From the NCBI GenBank assembly GCA_028554755.1, contig JAPTOF010000002.1, positions 16,059,001-16,123,000 on the forward strand: a stretch of DNA of 64,000 bases, given 5' to 3'. The notes under the pieces are model-generated. The model ran no database searches and had not been told where the DNA came from. It saw only the letters and a list, made by a program, of their open reading frames with translations. Shown in pieces: positions 34,398-44,555 of this stretch. The position numbers and the translations under genes are program-made. Every line of letters starts with the position of its first letter. Position 1 is the first letter of the stretch. Source of the stretch: Cordia subcordata (lineage: Eukaryota > Streptophyta > Magnoliopsida > Boraginales > Cordiaceae).

Positions 34398-34774
34398 GCT
34401 ATTACATAAATTATATCAATTTATGAACTAAAAATAAGCTATTGATTCTAAATATCTATCAATTTTCTGCATTGAATCATTTTACTAGATAAGCTTTTTA
34501 AATCATGATAATTAGGTGCATTAAGTATCTTAAATGATACACACACACACACACACATATAGATATATATGTTATTTAGGCCGTGATGATTAAGTGAGTA
34601 TATATGTATGTGTGTATGTGTATGTGTGTATGTATGTTTATATTCTTACAAAGTGCATACTGTAATTAATTTGTATTAGTTGAAAATAATGATATTAACA
34701 CAATGAGCCTATTTCTAATTCATTTTCTTTTATCCCGGCTCAAATATTTTAACTAATTAGATAAGAAGAAATTG
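34398..34774. other. No gene; spacer between elements B and C with microsatellites
   Basis: An (AC)n tract at 34538-34556 runs into AT repeats, and a (TATG/TGTG)n tract lies at 34597-34638. The remaining sequence is AT-rich and non-coding. It ends in the target site AAGAT of element C. Confidence 0.5.
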
Positions 34775-34779
34775 AAGAT

Positions 34780-35259
34780 TGATATGGCCTAACCAGGCCC
34801 AATGGGCTACTTGGTACCGTGGGTCGCCCGAACCCGTCGAATGTTTGATGATTGACCCCATGATAGCATGCTTGGATAAGATAAGAAGACTTCTGAGCCA
34901 ATAAGGCTAAGGCCACCTTTTAGGAAGAGTCCTATTCTAACTCTAAGACCACGAGCTTATCAGCCTTATAGATGAGCTTGGCCAGAGTCTTACACTAATT
35001 CAAAGACCACTCCGCAAACCACTATAAATAGGCCATTACAAACATAGCTATAAGTACGATATCTACAGCCTAAACACTTGCCTACTTATATTTTAGCTTG
35101 GATACCCCATTGACTTGAGCGTTGGAGGGTCTTTGGCCGGCGCCACACCAGTGTCACTTAGATCTCAAACGTTCTGCTTTCTCTTTTGCAATACAACCTG
35201 AGTTGAACCACAGCACCCAAGTTGGGTCTACTCTGAATGTGGTAATCTATACATTATCA
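34780..35259 (+). repeat. Element C 5' LTR
   Basis: TGATATGGCCTAACC...ACATTATCA, 480 bp. It contains a TATA-like CACTATAAATAGGCC at about 35020 and the conserved block GACTTGAGCGTTGGAGGGTC then TTTGGCCGGCGCCACACCA (35112-35150). It pairs with 44093-44550. Confidence 0.92.
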
Positions 35260-35281
35260 ATTGACACCATTTGTCGAAACT
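35260..35281 (+). other. Element C primer-binding site
   Basis: ATTGACACCATTTGTCGAAAC directly follows the LTR. It is the same site type as in element B (TTGGCRCCRTCTGTGRGAA) with further G-to-A and C-to-T changes. Confidence 0.6.
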
Positions 35282-35499
35282 GATGAGAAGCTCTGACGCT
35301 CAGAGCACCACAAGGAACTTAAGGAGGTCCTCTGAGAGTTTCTCTATATCTTGCTGCCCTGGACCCAGTACTAGAAATCAGAAACTTGATGGCCGAGCTA
35401 GTCCAATAAACGAGGCGGTAGACCCAGCTACAATTGGGTTCCTGGGCAACTGCTGGGAAAGCTGCTTCAGCAGAGCTCAGTATGGCATGTAGCGACTCT

Positions 35500-36330
35500 A
35501 TTATACATTCTCACCCTTTCACCTTGGAGATCATTGAATAATCTGTGCCAGAAAGAGCAAAAGACGTTCAACTTCTTTACTATTATGGATCATCCGACCC
35601 CTAAGATCACATATGAATCATCGACCGAGCAATGATGCTCCGCAATATGGAATGATGCGGCACAATGTAAGAGTTTCCCAACTACCCTAGGGAGCGGCAT
35701 TAGCGTGGTATAACCAGTTCCTTCAAGATCGGTCTCGAGCTTCCACCAATTAGCTTGGTAATTTATTAATCGATTATTCAATAGCAAGAAGATAGTACAA
35801 ACATCTGAAGTTCTAATGAGATTGAAGAAGAGAAAGGATAAGACTTTAGGAGAGTTCACGAAGCACTTCAACTAGGCTACATTGCAAATTCACGACCTTA
35901 ACAATGACGTAACCCCAGAAGCCTTCCTGCTAACATCAACAATGAGGGCCTTATCGGCTCACTATCAAAAAGGAAGCCTCATAGCCTTTCAAAGATGTTT
36001 GCCTGAGCAGAGAAATACATCGTTGCTAAGAAGGCAAAGATACCTAGGAGACTCGATCAACAGGAAATAGAAGCTGTAGAGAGGCCCTCGAAGCAGAGAA
36101 GGTAGGAGGAAGGTCAGTCCCATAGTGATGGCCGACCAGAATCCTCAAGTGAAAGGAGAACCCAGATATCAACGCCATTGCTTGTTTCACAAGCAGAGGT
36201 ATTGACAACTCTAATGGAACAAGCTAATTACAAATAGCCACCACCCATAAGGTCTTGGCTGGAGTAGAGAGTCCGAAGTAAATGGTGTTTAGACCATAAT
36301 GTTCATAGCCACGACACCTAAGAATGTGGC
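35500..36330 (+). pseudogene. Element C gag remnant
   Basis: Frames with Tat gag character include FFTIMDHPTPKITYESSTEQ, then a segment with FINRLFNSKKIV and LKKRKDKTLGEFTKHFN (35740-35875), and LQIHDLNNDVTPEAFLLTST (35881-35940). The C-terminal knuckle KWCLDHNVHSHDT-stop-EC (36280-36327) matches the YC-FH--HGHDTEEC pattern with a TAA in place of one glutamate codon. It is broken by several stops. Confidence 0.68.
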
Positions 36331-36679
36331 CATGTGAAAGAATGGATAGAGGAATTGATAGAAAGAGGGCAGTTACGGGAGTTCGTTAGGGAAGCCCTAT
36401 CCAACTTAATGGATGGGCCAAGAAAAGAGGTGCAACAACCTGCACACCATCCCCACCACTTGCTCAGATCGAGGGAAACCTAGATCAGGACCGCTTCCAG
36501 AGCCCTAGGAGGGGAGATAAATGAAGAAGAAAAGATGAGTAAGGAAAAGAGCATGAACAGAGGAATCAGAATTAGATTGGCCGTCAGGGTGGAAATCGAC
36601 ACCGGAGGGGAAATAGAAATCCTCAGCAATAGGAAGCAAGATAAATAGAGATAGACACCATCGTTGGAGGATTAGCTGT

Positions 36680-37200
36680 TGAAGAGGATAATGTATTGGC
36701 TTGGCAGTTGTATGTCAACGAACTTAAAGAGAAGTCCCGAAAGCACAAACGGACTAGGCGAGGAGAAGAACTGGTCTTTTCTGACAAAAACCTATGTAGG
36801 GTCTCCTGCCCCCATGACGACTCGCTGCTCATCAAAGTCAAGGTTGGAAATTGTCGAATACATAGGATGATGGTCGACACCGAGAGCTCAGTAGATGTCT
36901 TGTTTGGAAATACATTCTGAAGAATAAAGTTGTACTACAACAACTGACCCCGTTGAAGAAAGATGGTGGGTTTCAACGACAACGAGGTTCCTGCAGAAGG
37001 TGTCATAACCCTGGAAACCTGAATCGATAATGAGGTCAATCATGTGACTAACTCAATCAATTTCATTGTGGTAGAAGGAAAATTCGCATACAATGGCATC
37101 ATTAGTAGACTGACCTTAACCGATTATAGGGTCGTCACCTTGCCTTACCACCAAAAGTTAAAGTTTCTGACCCTAAGCGGGATATGCACAATCTAAGAGA
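36680..37200 (+). pseudogene. Element C aspartic protease remnant
   Basis: VFSDKNLCRVSCPHDDSLLI then RIHRMMVDTESSVDVLFGNTF (36774-36918) match F-D-DL--V--PHDDALVI and V-R-LVD-GSS-D-LF of Tat proteases. The active-site triplet reads D-T-E. A stop comes directly after NTF. FNDNEVPAEGVITLET and NSINFIVVEGKFAYNGIISR follow as expected. Confidence 0.68.
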
Positions 37201-37472
37201 CCAACTAAAGGCAAAAGAGTGTTGTGAAAAATCTATCAGAACAAAGAATAGGGTGACATTCTAGGTCAAGGCTGTGGAGACTGAAAACCTCAAAAAGGGA
37301 TCTCTAGCAAAAGAGCTAGGAGAGATAGTGTTATCTACAGAGGCCAGAAAGACCAAGGTCGGCAGTAAATTATCAAAGGGTCAAAAGAAGAAGATGACAA
37401 CCTTTTTCGTGAGAAGGAAGACGCTTTTACATGGTCGTCCAAAGACATGCTTAGGATCGACCCTCAAGTGAT

Positions 37473-38180
37473 ATGCCACAAACTCAACGTGGACCCAACC
37501 TTCACGCCATATGCCAAAAAAAGAGAATATTTGGCACTGAAAAGAGGGAGGCCATAAAGGAAGAGGTCAGAAAGTTGCTAGAAGTGGGGCATATCCGGGA
37601 GGTCAAATACCCAAACTGGATTGCCAATGTGATGCTTGTTAGAAAACCCAGCAAAAATAGAGGATTTTGCAATGATTACACCGACCTGAATAAAGTATGC
37701 CTGAAGAATAGCTTATTACTGCCAAGGATAGACCAACTAATGGATGTCACTTCGAGATTTGAGATCCTCACCTTTATGGATGTATTCAAAGGCTATAATC
37801 AAATAAGGACGGCCCTTGAGAATGAAGAGAAGACAACCTTTGTCACCGACTAGGGCTATACTGCTATCAAGTCATGCCCATGGGGCTCAAGAATGCTACT
37901 TACCAAAGGATGGTCAACAAAGTTTTTGAGCACCAGATTGAGAGAAACATGGAGATATACATGAATGACATGCTGGTGAAGAGTTGCTCTAAGGAAGAGC
38001 ACATAAAAGACCTAACGAAGGCTTTCCAGACCATGTGGAGGTTAGAAATAAAATTGAACCCTGAGAAGTGTGCTTTTGGGTTCTGAGTTGGGAATTCTTA
38101 AGGTTTATGGTGACTAACAGAGGCATTAAGGCCAACCCAGACAAAGTTCAAGCATACTCGATCTCCAACCTTCGAGGACG
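37473..38180 (+). pseudogene. Element C reverse transcriptase remnant
   Basis: An open stretch (37473-37853) holds GHIREVKYPNWIANVMLVRK, FCNDYTDLNKVCLKNSLLLPRIDQLMD and FMDVFKGYNQIRTAL. After a TAG come MPMGLKNATYQRMVNKVFEH and EIYMNDMLVKS (37874-38086). The catalytic box is Y-M-N-D (37958-37969), so the first aspartate is asparagine as in element B. An incorrect product would be inactive even without the stops. Confidence 0.82.
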
Positions 38181-39130
38181 GTCAACGAGATATAACCACT
38201 AGCCAACAAGGTAGCGACCCTGAGCCGATTTATGTCCAAGTTGGCTAACAATCTAGCATCCTTGTTCAAGGTGCTCTAAACTCCAATGGAGTTCAAATGG
38301 ACAGATGAATGCCAAAAGGCATTTGAAGACTTGAAGAATTACTCCAATGGAGTTCTAATAGATGGATGAATGCCAAAAGGCATTTGAAGACTTAAAGAAT
38401 TATTTGGCTTCACCTCTTATACTCTCTCAACCGGAGAAGGGAGAGCCGTTATTTTTATACATAGCCTATTTTAGTCAACTATGGTAAGAACTTTAATCAA
38501 AGAAGAAAGTTGAACCTGGAAGCCTGTATATTATGTAAGCAAAGTGTTGAGAGGCCCTGAGCTCAGATATACCAACATCGAAAAAATGGCCTTGATCGTG
38601 GCGGCTCGAAAACTAAAACCATATTTCAAGGTCCACCTTATAAAAGTCATGGCCAATCTCCCTTTGAGGCAAAGTGAAACTAGAGTTGTCAAAGAGATTG
38701 CTCAAGTAGGCAGTTGAGTTGAGCTAGTACGATATTACATATTTGCCAGAACAACCACAAAAGCTTAAGCACTAGCTCAGTTCGTGGTTGAGTGCACAAT
38801 CAAATAAGACCCTTTAGTAGACGAGTGGGAGACCTGGGTCGATGAGACAACCAGTAGAAAAGACGAAAGTGTGCGACAAGTCATACTTTCGATAGAAGGG
38901 CAGCAATTCAAATATGCCCTCAAGTTCAGATTCCCGATGACCAACAATGAAGCTGAATATAAGGCCCTAATTGCAAGGCTCTGTACAACCATTACCTTGA
39001 GAACTCGATCCATCATAGTAGGGATGATAAATGGGGAGTACGAAGCTCGAGAGTAGAAAATCCAGGCGTATTTAGCGAAAACGCAAGAAGCAGCGAAATG
39101 GGTGGAGAAGTGGTAGGTGAACTACATCTC
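38180..39130 (+). pseudogene. Element C RNase H and second RNase H remnant
   Basis: FKWTDECQKAFEDLKNYS (38290-38345) is the start of RNase H and is tandemly duplicated. YYVSKVLRGPELRYTNIEKMALIVAARKLKPYF (38530-38625) is its conserved end. The second RNase H follows as ETWVDETTSRKDES, QQFKYALKFRFPMTNNEAEYKALIARL (38900-38985) and ARE. The NN-AEY-AL motif is clear. Several stops are present. Confidence 0.75.
38281..38402 (+). repeat. 61-bp tandem duplication in RNase H
   Basis: CTCCAATGGAGTT starts at 38281 and again at 38342. The two 61-bp units differ at few positions and the duplication shifts the frame. Confidence 0.82.
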
Positions 39131-40510
39131 CAAGGAGGAGAATGCAATGACCAATGCTTTATCAAGACTAGCATCCAACCCTTATAGCGCGAATACAATA
39201 CTAATGGATGAAATCCCCGAGCCGAGTATCACTCCAGAAGCTTTAATGGTAGCCCAAAATGAGCTAGAAAAAACATGGAGAGACCTATTGCTTCGATACT
39301 TAGGAAAAGGAGAGCTTACCAAGAACAAGGAAAAAGCTTGAAAGATCATGGCCCGAGCCATAAGATACGTTGTCCGCGATGGAAAACTATACAGAAAGTC
39401 ATACACCGGGCTATTATTCACATGCGTAGAGCCCAAGAAAGGAGAATATATTTTGGCCGAGATGCACCATGAAGTTTGTGAAAACCACATTAATGCCCGG
39501 GCTTTAATGCAAAAGATTATAAGGCAGGGGTATTTTTGGCCAACCCTGAGGCAAAATGCAGAGCAAAAGGTAAGGACATGCGATGCTTACTAAAGGCACG
39601 GGAAATATGAGCGTCTACTTTCTTTGAGGGTAGTGCCCATTTCAGCAGCCTGTCTATTTTCAAAGTAGGGGCTCGATATAGTCAGCCCATTACTGCCAGC
39701 TCAAGCCAATGAAAACTTCTGTTCATGGTAGTAAATTACTTCTCCAAAATAGGCAGAGGCAAAGGCCGTAAGCCAGATCACTGAGAAGGCTGCATGGACC
39801 TTTGTATGGAGGTCAATCATAACACATTTTGGGATACTAAGAGTGATCATTACTGACTATGAGAAGCAGTTCGATTCCCAGCTCTTCAAAGAAAAATGCC
39901 AAGAATTAAAACTCAACCTCTCTTTTTCAGTTGGAGCTCATCCTTAATGTAATGGCTAAGTAGAGATAACCATTAGGACAATCATGCAAGCATTAAAGGC
40001 TAAGCTAAAGAAAGTAAAGAGGCTGTAGGTTGACCTTCTACTAAAAGTATTATGGGATTACCGAACCACACCAAGGTCGGTTATTGAGGAGACACCATTC
40101 ACTTTGACCTATGGATTAGAAGTTGTGGTGCCTATAGAGAGCGGGTCAGAGTACCAATGGATCAAAGCCTATGTGAAAAACAACAATGATGAGGATTGGA
40201 GACTAGATTTGGACGTAATCGAAGAGCTGAGAGAAAGAGCCTGCTAAAGGATACAGGCCAAAAAAGAAATGATGGTTAAACATTTTTTAAAAATGGTCCA
40301 ACCCAGGCAGATAAAGGTAGGAGACCTGGTCTTGAAAAAAGCCCGTTTTGAAACCCATTTGAGCAGTAGGGAAACTAGCCCTAAATTAGGAGGGGTCGTA
40401 CGAGGTCATTCGCCAAGTTAAAGCAAATACCTACCATTTGGTCGAGTTGAATGGTAAGGAACTAAGAAATGCCTGGAATGCCAAGCATCTAAAGAAATAT
40501 TTCTTGTGAA
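39130..40510 (+). pseudogene. Element C integrase remnant
   Basis: ENAMTNALSRLAS is the usual lead-in. The zinc region reads EMHHEVCENHINARALMQKIIRQGYFWPTL (39460-39550) with KVRTCDAY after it. The core shows GLDIVSPLLPAQ (39668-39700), a W-to-stop plus one-base insertion at 39750-39752, SIITHFGILRVIITDYEKQF (39812-39872) and VEITIRTIMQALKAKLKK (39960-40015). The C-terminus has VGDLVLKKARFE near 40320 and ends LKKYFL-stop at about 40508. Multiple stops are present. Confidence 0.8.
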
Positions 40511-40671
40511 AAAATAAAAAAAGAGAGAGAGAATGGACCCCAAGGGGTAATTTAAAAGTTGTAATTTGTAATTTGTAATTTGAGTGGAAGGAACCTCTGT
40601 GGATATAGATCACCTTTCTTGATTGAACCACATAAAAATTTGGTGTTATGCCATTTTTATCTTTATGTAAC

Positions 40672-41265
40672 TATAAAGCGAGCTCCAACTTGCACATATA
40701 AAGCAAGCTCCGGCTCACACACATAAGATGAGCTTCGGCTCGCATTTCTAAAATGAGCTTCGGCTCATATTTCTAAGATGGAGCTCCGGCTCCTATTATC
40801 CTAATCATTGAATAAAGCCCTGGCTTCCTACTATAGGACTCCAATCCTTATTTAGCATGCCTATTAGTTAAACTTTGGCTCCCACTTATATTGCTTCATG
40901 GGTTGAGCTCAGAATCCCACATATCCTATCCCATGATAGAGCTTCAGCTCCTACTTATCACATCTCCCAATTAAGCTCCAACTCATGATTACCCTACTTA
41001 ATAGTTGGGCTCTAGCCCTTACGTACCTTATCTACTTGAGCTCCAGCTTTTATTTACCTTATACCTCATGGTTAAGCCCTGACTCCCATATCCAATGGTC
41101 GAGCTTTGGCTATCATATCCAATGTTTTAGGCCAAACCCTCACATTTAATGGTTGAGCTCTGACTCCTACCTTTTTGTTGTCTCTAACAGCTGAGATTCA
41201 GCTCATGCCTATTTAATAATCAAGCTCAGGCTCTTATTTGTCAAGACTAAGGGACTCCGGTATAT
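40672..41265 (+). repeat. Array of degenerate GAGC-nnnn-GCTC motifs in element C
   Basis: About 18 copies of a motif near GAGCTYCGGCTC recur at intervals of roughly 25-40 bp. The best copies are AAGCTCCGGCTC, GAGCTTCGGCTC (twice), GAGCTCCGGCTC, GAGCTTCAGCTC and AAGCTCAGGCTC; later copies are more decayed. Each motif is an inverted repeat able to form a 4-bp stem. Spacers share TATTTCT / CCTATTA / ATATCCAATGG words, so this is a degenerate tandem array. It lies between integrase and antisense ORF, and element B has no counterpart. No function can be stated. Confidence 0.75.
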
Positions 41266-41469
41266 TTGCTATTCGAGTTAATGCTTGTGAACGAAGTTGT
41301 AGCTCAAGAAAAGTAAAATCATAATGATAACAATAGCTTGGCAAAAGAAAAAAAAGAACATCACATTATTAGAATAAAATGTCATATCATTCAAAAAAGA
41401 TTAAGTACAAGGCGTTCAAGTACAAATTTGATGATAAGGGAAAAAAAAGCCTAATCTATGGGGTAGGGG

Positions 41470-43746
41470 GAGCTTGCGAGCTCAACGGGGCGTCAGTTTG
41501 GGAGGAGTTAAGGCCTGGAATGATTAGAGACGATCCTCATTTGAGTCCAGCACTTCAACCATTGCATCTTTTTCCTCTTTATCATCAAAATACTAAAGAA
41601 AGTCAAAATTTAGATCGAGTTTCCTCTCCTGGGCTTGAGCATGAGGGTCTTCTATTCCTTGGAATTTCCTACTGTTGAAGAAGCAAAGGCAATAACGCTT
41701 CACGTCTTGGTCGAACTGTTCTGAAGCCTTGTATTGTTCGACCCCAAACTTCGTTTTCTCACCACCAAGAGCAACCAATTTGTTTTGCAGATCGACACTG
41801 CTGTGGTAATATGTAACTGTCTCTGCTTTGGCGGTGAGTGTCTACGTCTCTAGGACCTTCGCAAATTTCTCTAGCTTAGGGACCTTCTTCACCTCCTCCT
41901 CCACTTTAGCTAGCTTGGTCTGAGCCTCCTTTAGGACCATCTCAGCTAACCCTTTTTTGATCAGAGCCAAGTCACATTCATCTTGGGCATTCGTTCTGGC
42001 CTAGTGGAGCCTAATGACCTTCTTCGAGAATATTGTTGTTTTGGGCCCCTCGGGATTGCTGAATCAAAAAATGTTGGCTCGATGGATAACCTTACCGAGC
42101 ACGGGCCCGTGAAGGATAAGTTCTCTTACATCCCTCCCTTATGCCCTAAGATCTGTGAGTAAAGAAAGGAAGTATTAACACACACATCAACCTGAGGCTT
42201 ATATAAGAAGAAGGTAAAAAAGAGGATGTACCAGGTCACAGCAGCCTACGAGGTTCTAAAGAAGGGTCTCTATGTCGAGGTTCTAAAGAAGGTAAAAAAG
42301 TTCCCTGAACCAGGCAAAGGAACTCTTGGAGAATCTGCAGGGGAACTGTGGATTTAAAGTTCAACGCTCACTGCTTCTTCTCGCTAAGCCCTAAAACCAG
42401 CTCTATGGTCGATCGGCCCATGGGGAAGGGATTTCGAGGCCCAACCTTGGTACAAATGAGCTCTTCCTCGCCTCCTCTGTGGCGATTGGTCACACAGCCT
42501 CAAGGGTTGGGATCAGGATCGGGCTATGTTTGGTTTCTTCTTCTTCTCCTAGAGACCCTCGGAGAGGAAACAATTGGCAAGATTATGAGGGCATTTCCTC
42601 TTCTCTAGGGCTCCGAAGTGTGGAGAAGCTCCTGGTTGTGTAGAATTTGTGGGTGGCTCTAAGGCAGCAGTGGGAACCAATGTTGGTTTTAGTGTTAAGG
42701 TTGCTGTTGGTACTGAGGGCTTGGAGGTTGAGGCGGGGACTTTCTTCTTCTTACCCTAGTTGGCCGCTCAATATGACTGCTTCAAGGCCTCCAACTTGGT
42801 TCGAACCTTTGGAGGCATTTTGCACGCAGCAAACAAACAAATAAACGTTAGTTTCGTGTAGGTTGACTTACCATTACTACTCATTTAAATATGGAGCCCA
42901 ACCCTTAAATGCCCTGAAGTTCAACCAGACTACAAAATTCACGTAGAGCCCAGACTCTACAATTTTGCAGGGATACCACAAGAAGAGTGAGAAGTGCTCA
43001 GCTTCCACCCCCCTCAATTTTGCCCAATCTTTGATCTCCTTAGGGACGAGCTCGGAGAGTTGGGGATGTCCTTCTTTAAAGGCCCTCGGGGAGTGGGAAC
43101 CTTCTATTTGGTAAGGCCCTTCGTGAAAATGCAGTGTTTGTCCCAACCCTTGTTAAAGCTGAAGAACCTTGTCAACAAGAGGCGACCCTGTTTCCCTTGC
43201 AAATGGTACCAACTCGCAGTTTCACCTGTGCCAGAGTTGACCTAGAACACCATGAGAAAGAGGTTGATAGTCGACATAGGCCCCAGAGCTTTAGCTCAGA
43301 CATAGAACCCCAGTAGCTAGGCCTAGTTTTTTGGTTGAAGTTGACTAGAGGAAATTTGAAGGTAGTTGAAAAGTTCGGTGATGAAGTTGGGGATAGGGAA
43401 ACAAAGTCTAGTGGTTAGAGCACAATCGTAGATGGCTAGCTCGCTGTTGGGGGATTGTAAGCTCTTTCGATCTGGTTCGGAATCCTGTAGGTGTAAGGGG
43501 GCTCGATTGCCTTATAGCTGGCAACGTAGACTTTTTTTAGGCAATTCCTATACTCTACCTCGAATAGTTTCTTTCCCTGGTGAGTTGGAGACCACTTATA
43601 GCGGGAATAGTAGAAGTCGAAGCCAGAGTCTTGTTTTTTAGTTGCTTAACTCTGAGCGATAGTGGCTGATCGTCTGGGTTGGCAATCAGCAGTAGTGTTG
43701 ACCCCCCAGCTTCTATGTTGTTGCTGAAGCTCTTTCTTGAGGCCAT
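41470..43746 (-). pseudogene. Element C antisense ORF (putative gypsy-type transposon domain)
   Basis: On the minus strand an ATG at 43744-43746 starts MASRKSFSNNIEAGGSTLLL. Further on, in successive frames, come SELAIYDCALTTRLCFPIP then NFITELFNYLQISSSQLQPK (about 43340-43450), WYHLQGKQGRLLLTRFFSFN and KGWDKHCIFTKGL (about 43120-43215). The same domain and order are seen in element B and in antisense ORFs of Tat elements in general. The C-terminal part has YKASEQFDQDVKRYCLCFFN (41640-41720) and an acidic end. Its role is unknown. Several stops are present. Confidence 0.72.
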
Positions 43747-44079
43747 TTGTTGGGTTGAGAAAAGTTAAGATAGAATAAAGTGTTGAGTATACATGAAGGT
43801 AGGTCGATTAGATAACAAGGAAAAAAGTGAAAAGAAAGTTTGAGACTGCAAGGGTCGCAGACAAGACCATTATTAAAGTCGTTTGACAAACCTAGAAATA
43901 CGGAATGTCTCGCCAACACAGTGATAGCAAGAGTTACATAGCAGTTTAGCAAGCACATGAGTGTTCCGGTGCATACGCACAACGTAGGGTGGTTATGGGT
44001 GATGTGCTTGGGCGGCTCGGATCAATAAAATTTGTGGTTGATTCAAAATGAGATCGAGCTCATGTTAAATCAAAGGGGC

Positions 44080-44092
44080 TGATGATATAGCC
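44080..44092 (+). other. Element C polypurine tract region
   Basis: CAAAGGGGCTGA lies directly before the 3' LTR start TGATATAG. Confidence 0.65.
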
Positions 44093-44550
44093 CGGTTCAG
44101 GCCAATAGGCTGCTTGGTACCGTGGGTCGCCTCAAGCCATCAAGCATTTGCTGACTGACCTACGATTGCATGCTTGAATAAGATAAGAAGACTCCTGAGA
44201 GAATAAGGCTAACGCCAGCCTCCAGGATAAGTCCTATACTAACTCTAATACTGCAATCTTATCATCCTCATGGATGAGTATGTCCAGTGTCCTATACTAA
44301 TCCAAAGACCACTTCGCAAACCACTATAAATAGGCCATTACAGGCAGAGCTCTAGGTACAACATCTACAGCCTAAACACTTGTCTACCTATATTTTAGCT
44401 CTACACCTTATGGACCTGAGCGTCGGAGAGTCTTCGTCCGGCACCAGACCAGTTTCACTTAGATCTCAAACACTCTACAAAGGCCGACCCGAACTAAAAC
44501 CTAGCACCCAAGTCGGGTCTACTCTAAATCTGGTAATTTATACATTATCA
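44093..44550 (+). repeat. Element C 3' LTR
   Basis: TGATATAGCCCGG...ACATTATCA, 458 bp. It carries the same TATA-like CACTATAAATAGGCC (about 44320) and conserved GACCTGAGCGTCGGAGAGTC / CCGGCACCAGACCAG block (44410-44452). It is followed directly by the AAGAT duplication. Confidence 0.92.
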
Positions 44551-44555
44551 AAGAT

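Larger units (their letters stand above)
34780..44550 (+). mobile_element. Element C: complete Tat-lineage Gypsy retrotransposon
   Basis: This 9.77-kb element has two LTRs (34780-35259 and 44093-44550) flanked by a perfect 5-bp duplication AAGAT (34775-34779 and 44551-44555). Internal order is primer-binding site, gag, protease, RT, RNase H, second RNase H, integrase, a hairpin-motif array, an antisense ORF and a polypurine tract. The structure is intact but every frame carries stops, and the two LTRs differ at roughly one base in five over the first ~200 bp by eye, so the insertion is old. It is the same lineage and orientation as element B but clearly a different family (LTR sequence and motif residues differ). 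Confidence 0.93.

Noticed and set aside
43404..43490. tRNA-like string: GTCTAGTGGTTAGAGCA followed by GGTTCGGAATCC
   Set aside because: It looks like A and B boxes, but spacing is wrong, no cloverleaf can be drawn, and the opposite strand reads as the conserved antisense-ORF segment (LAIYDCALTTRLCFPIP), which explains the sequence.
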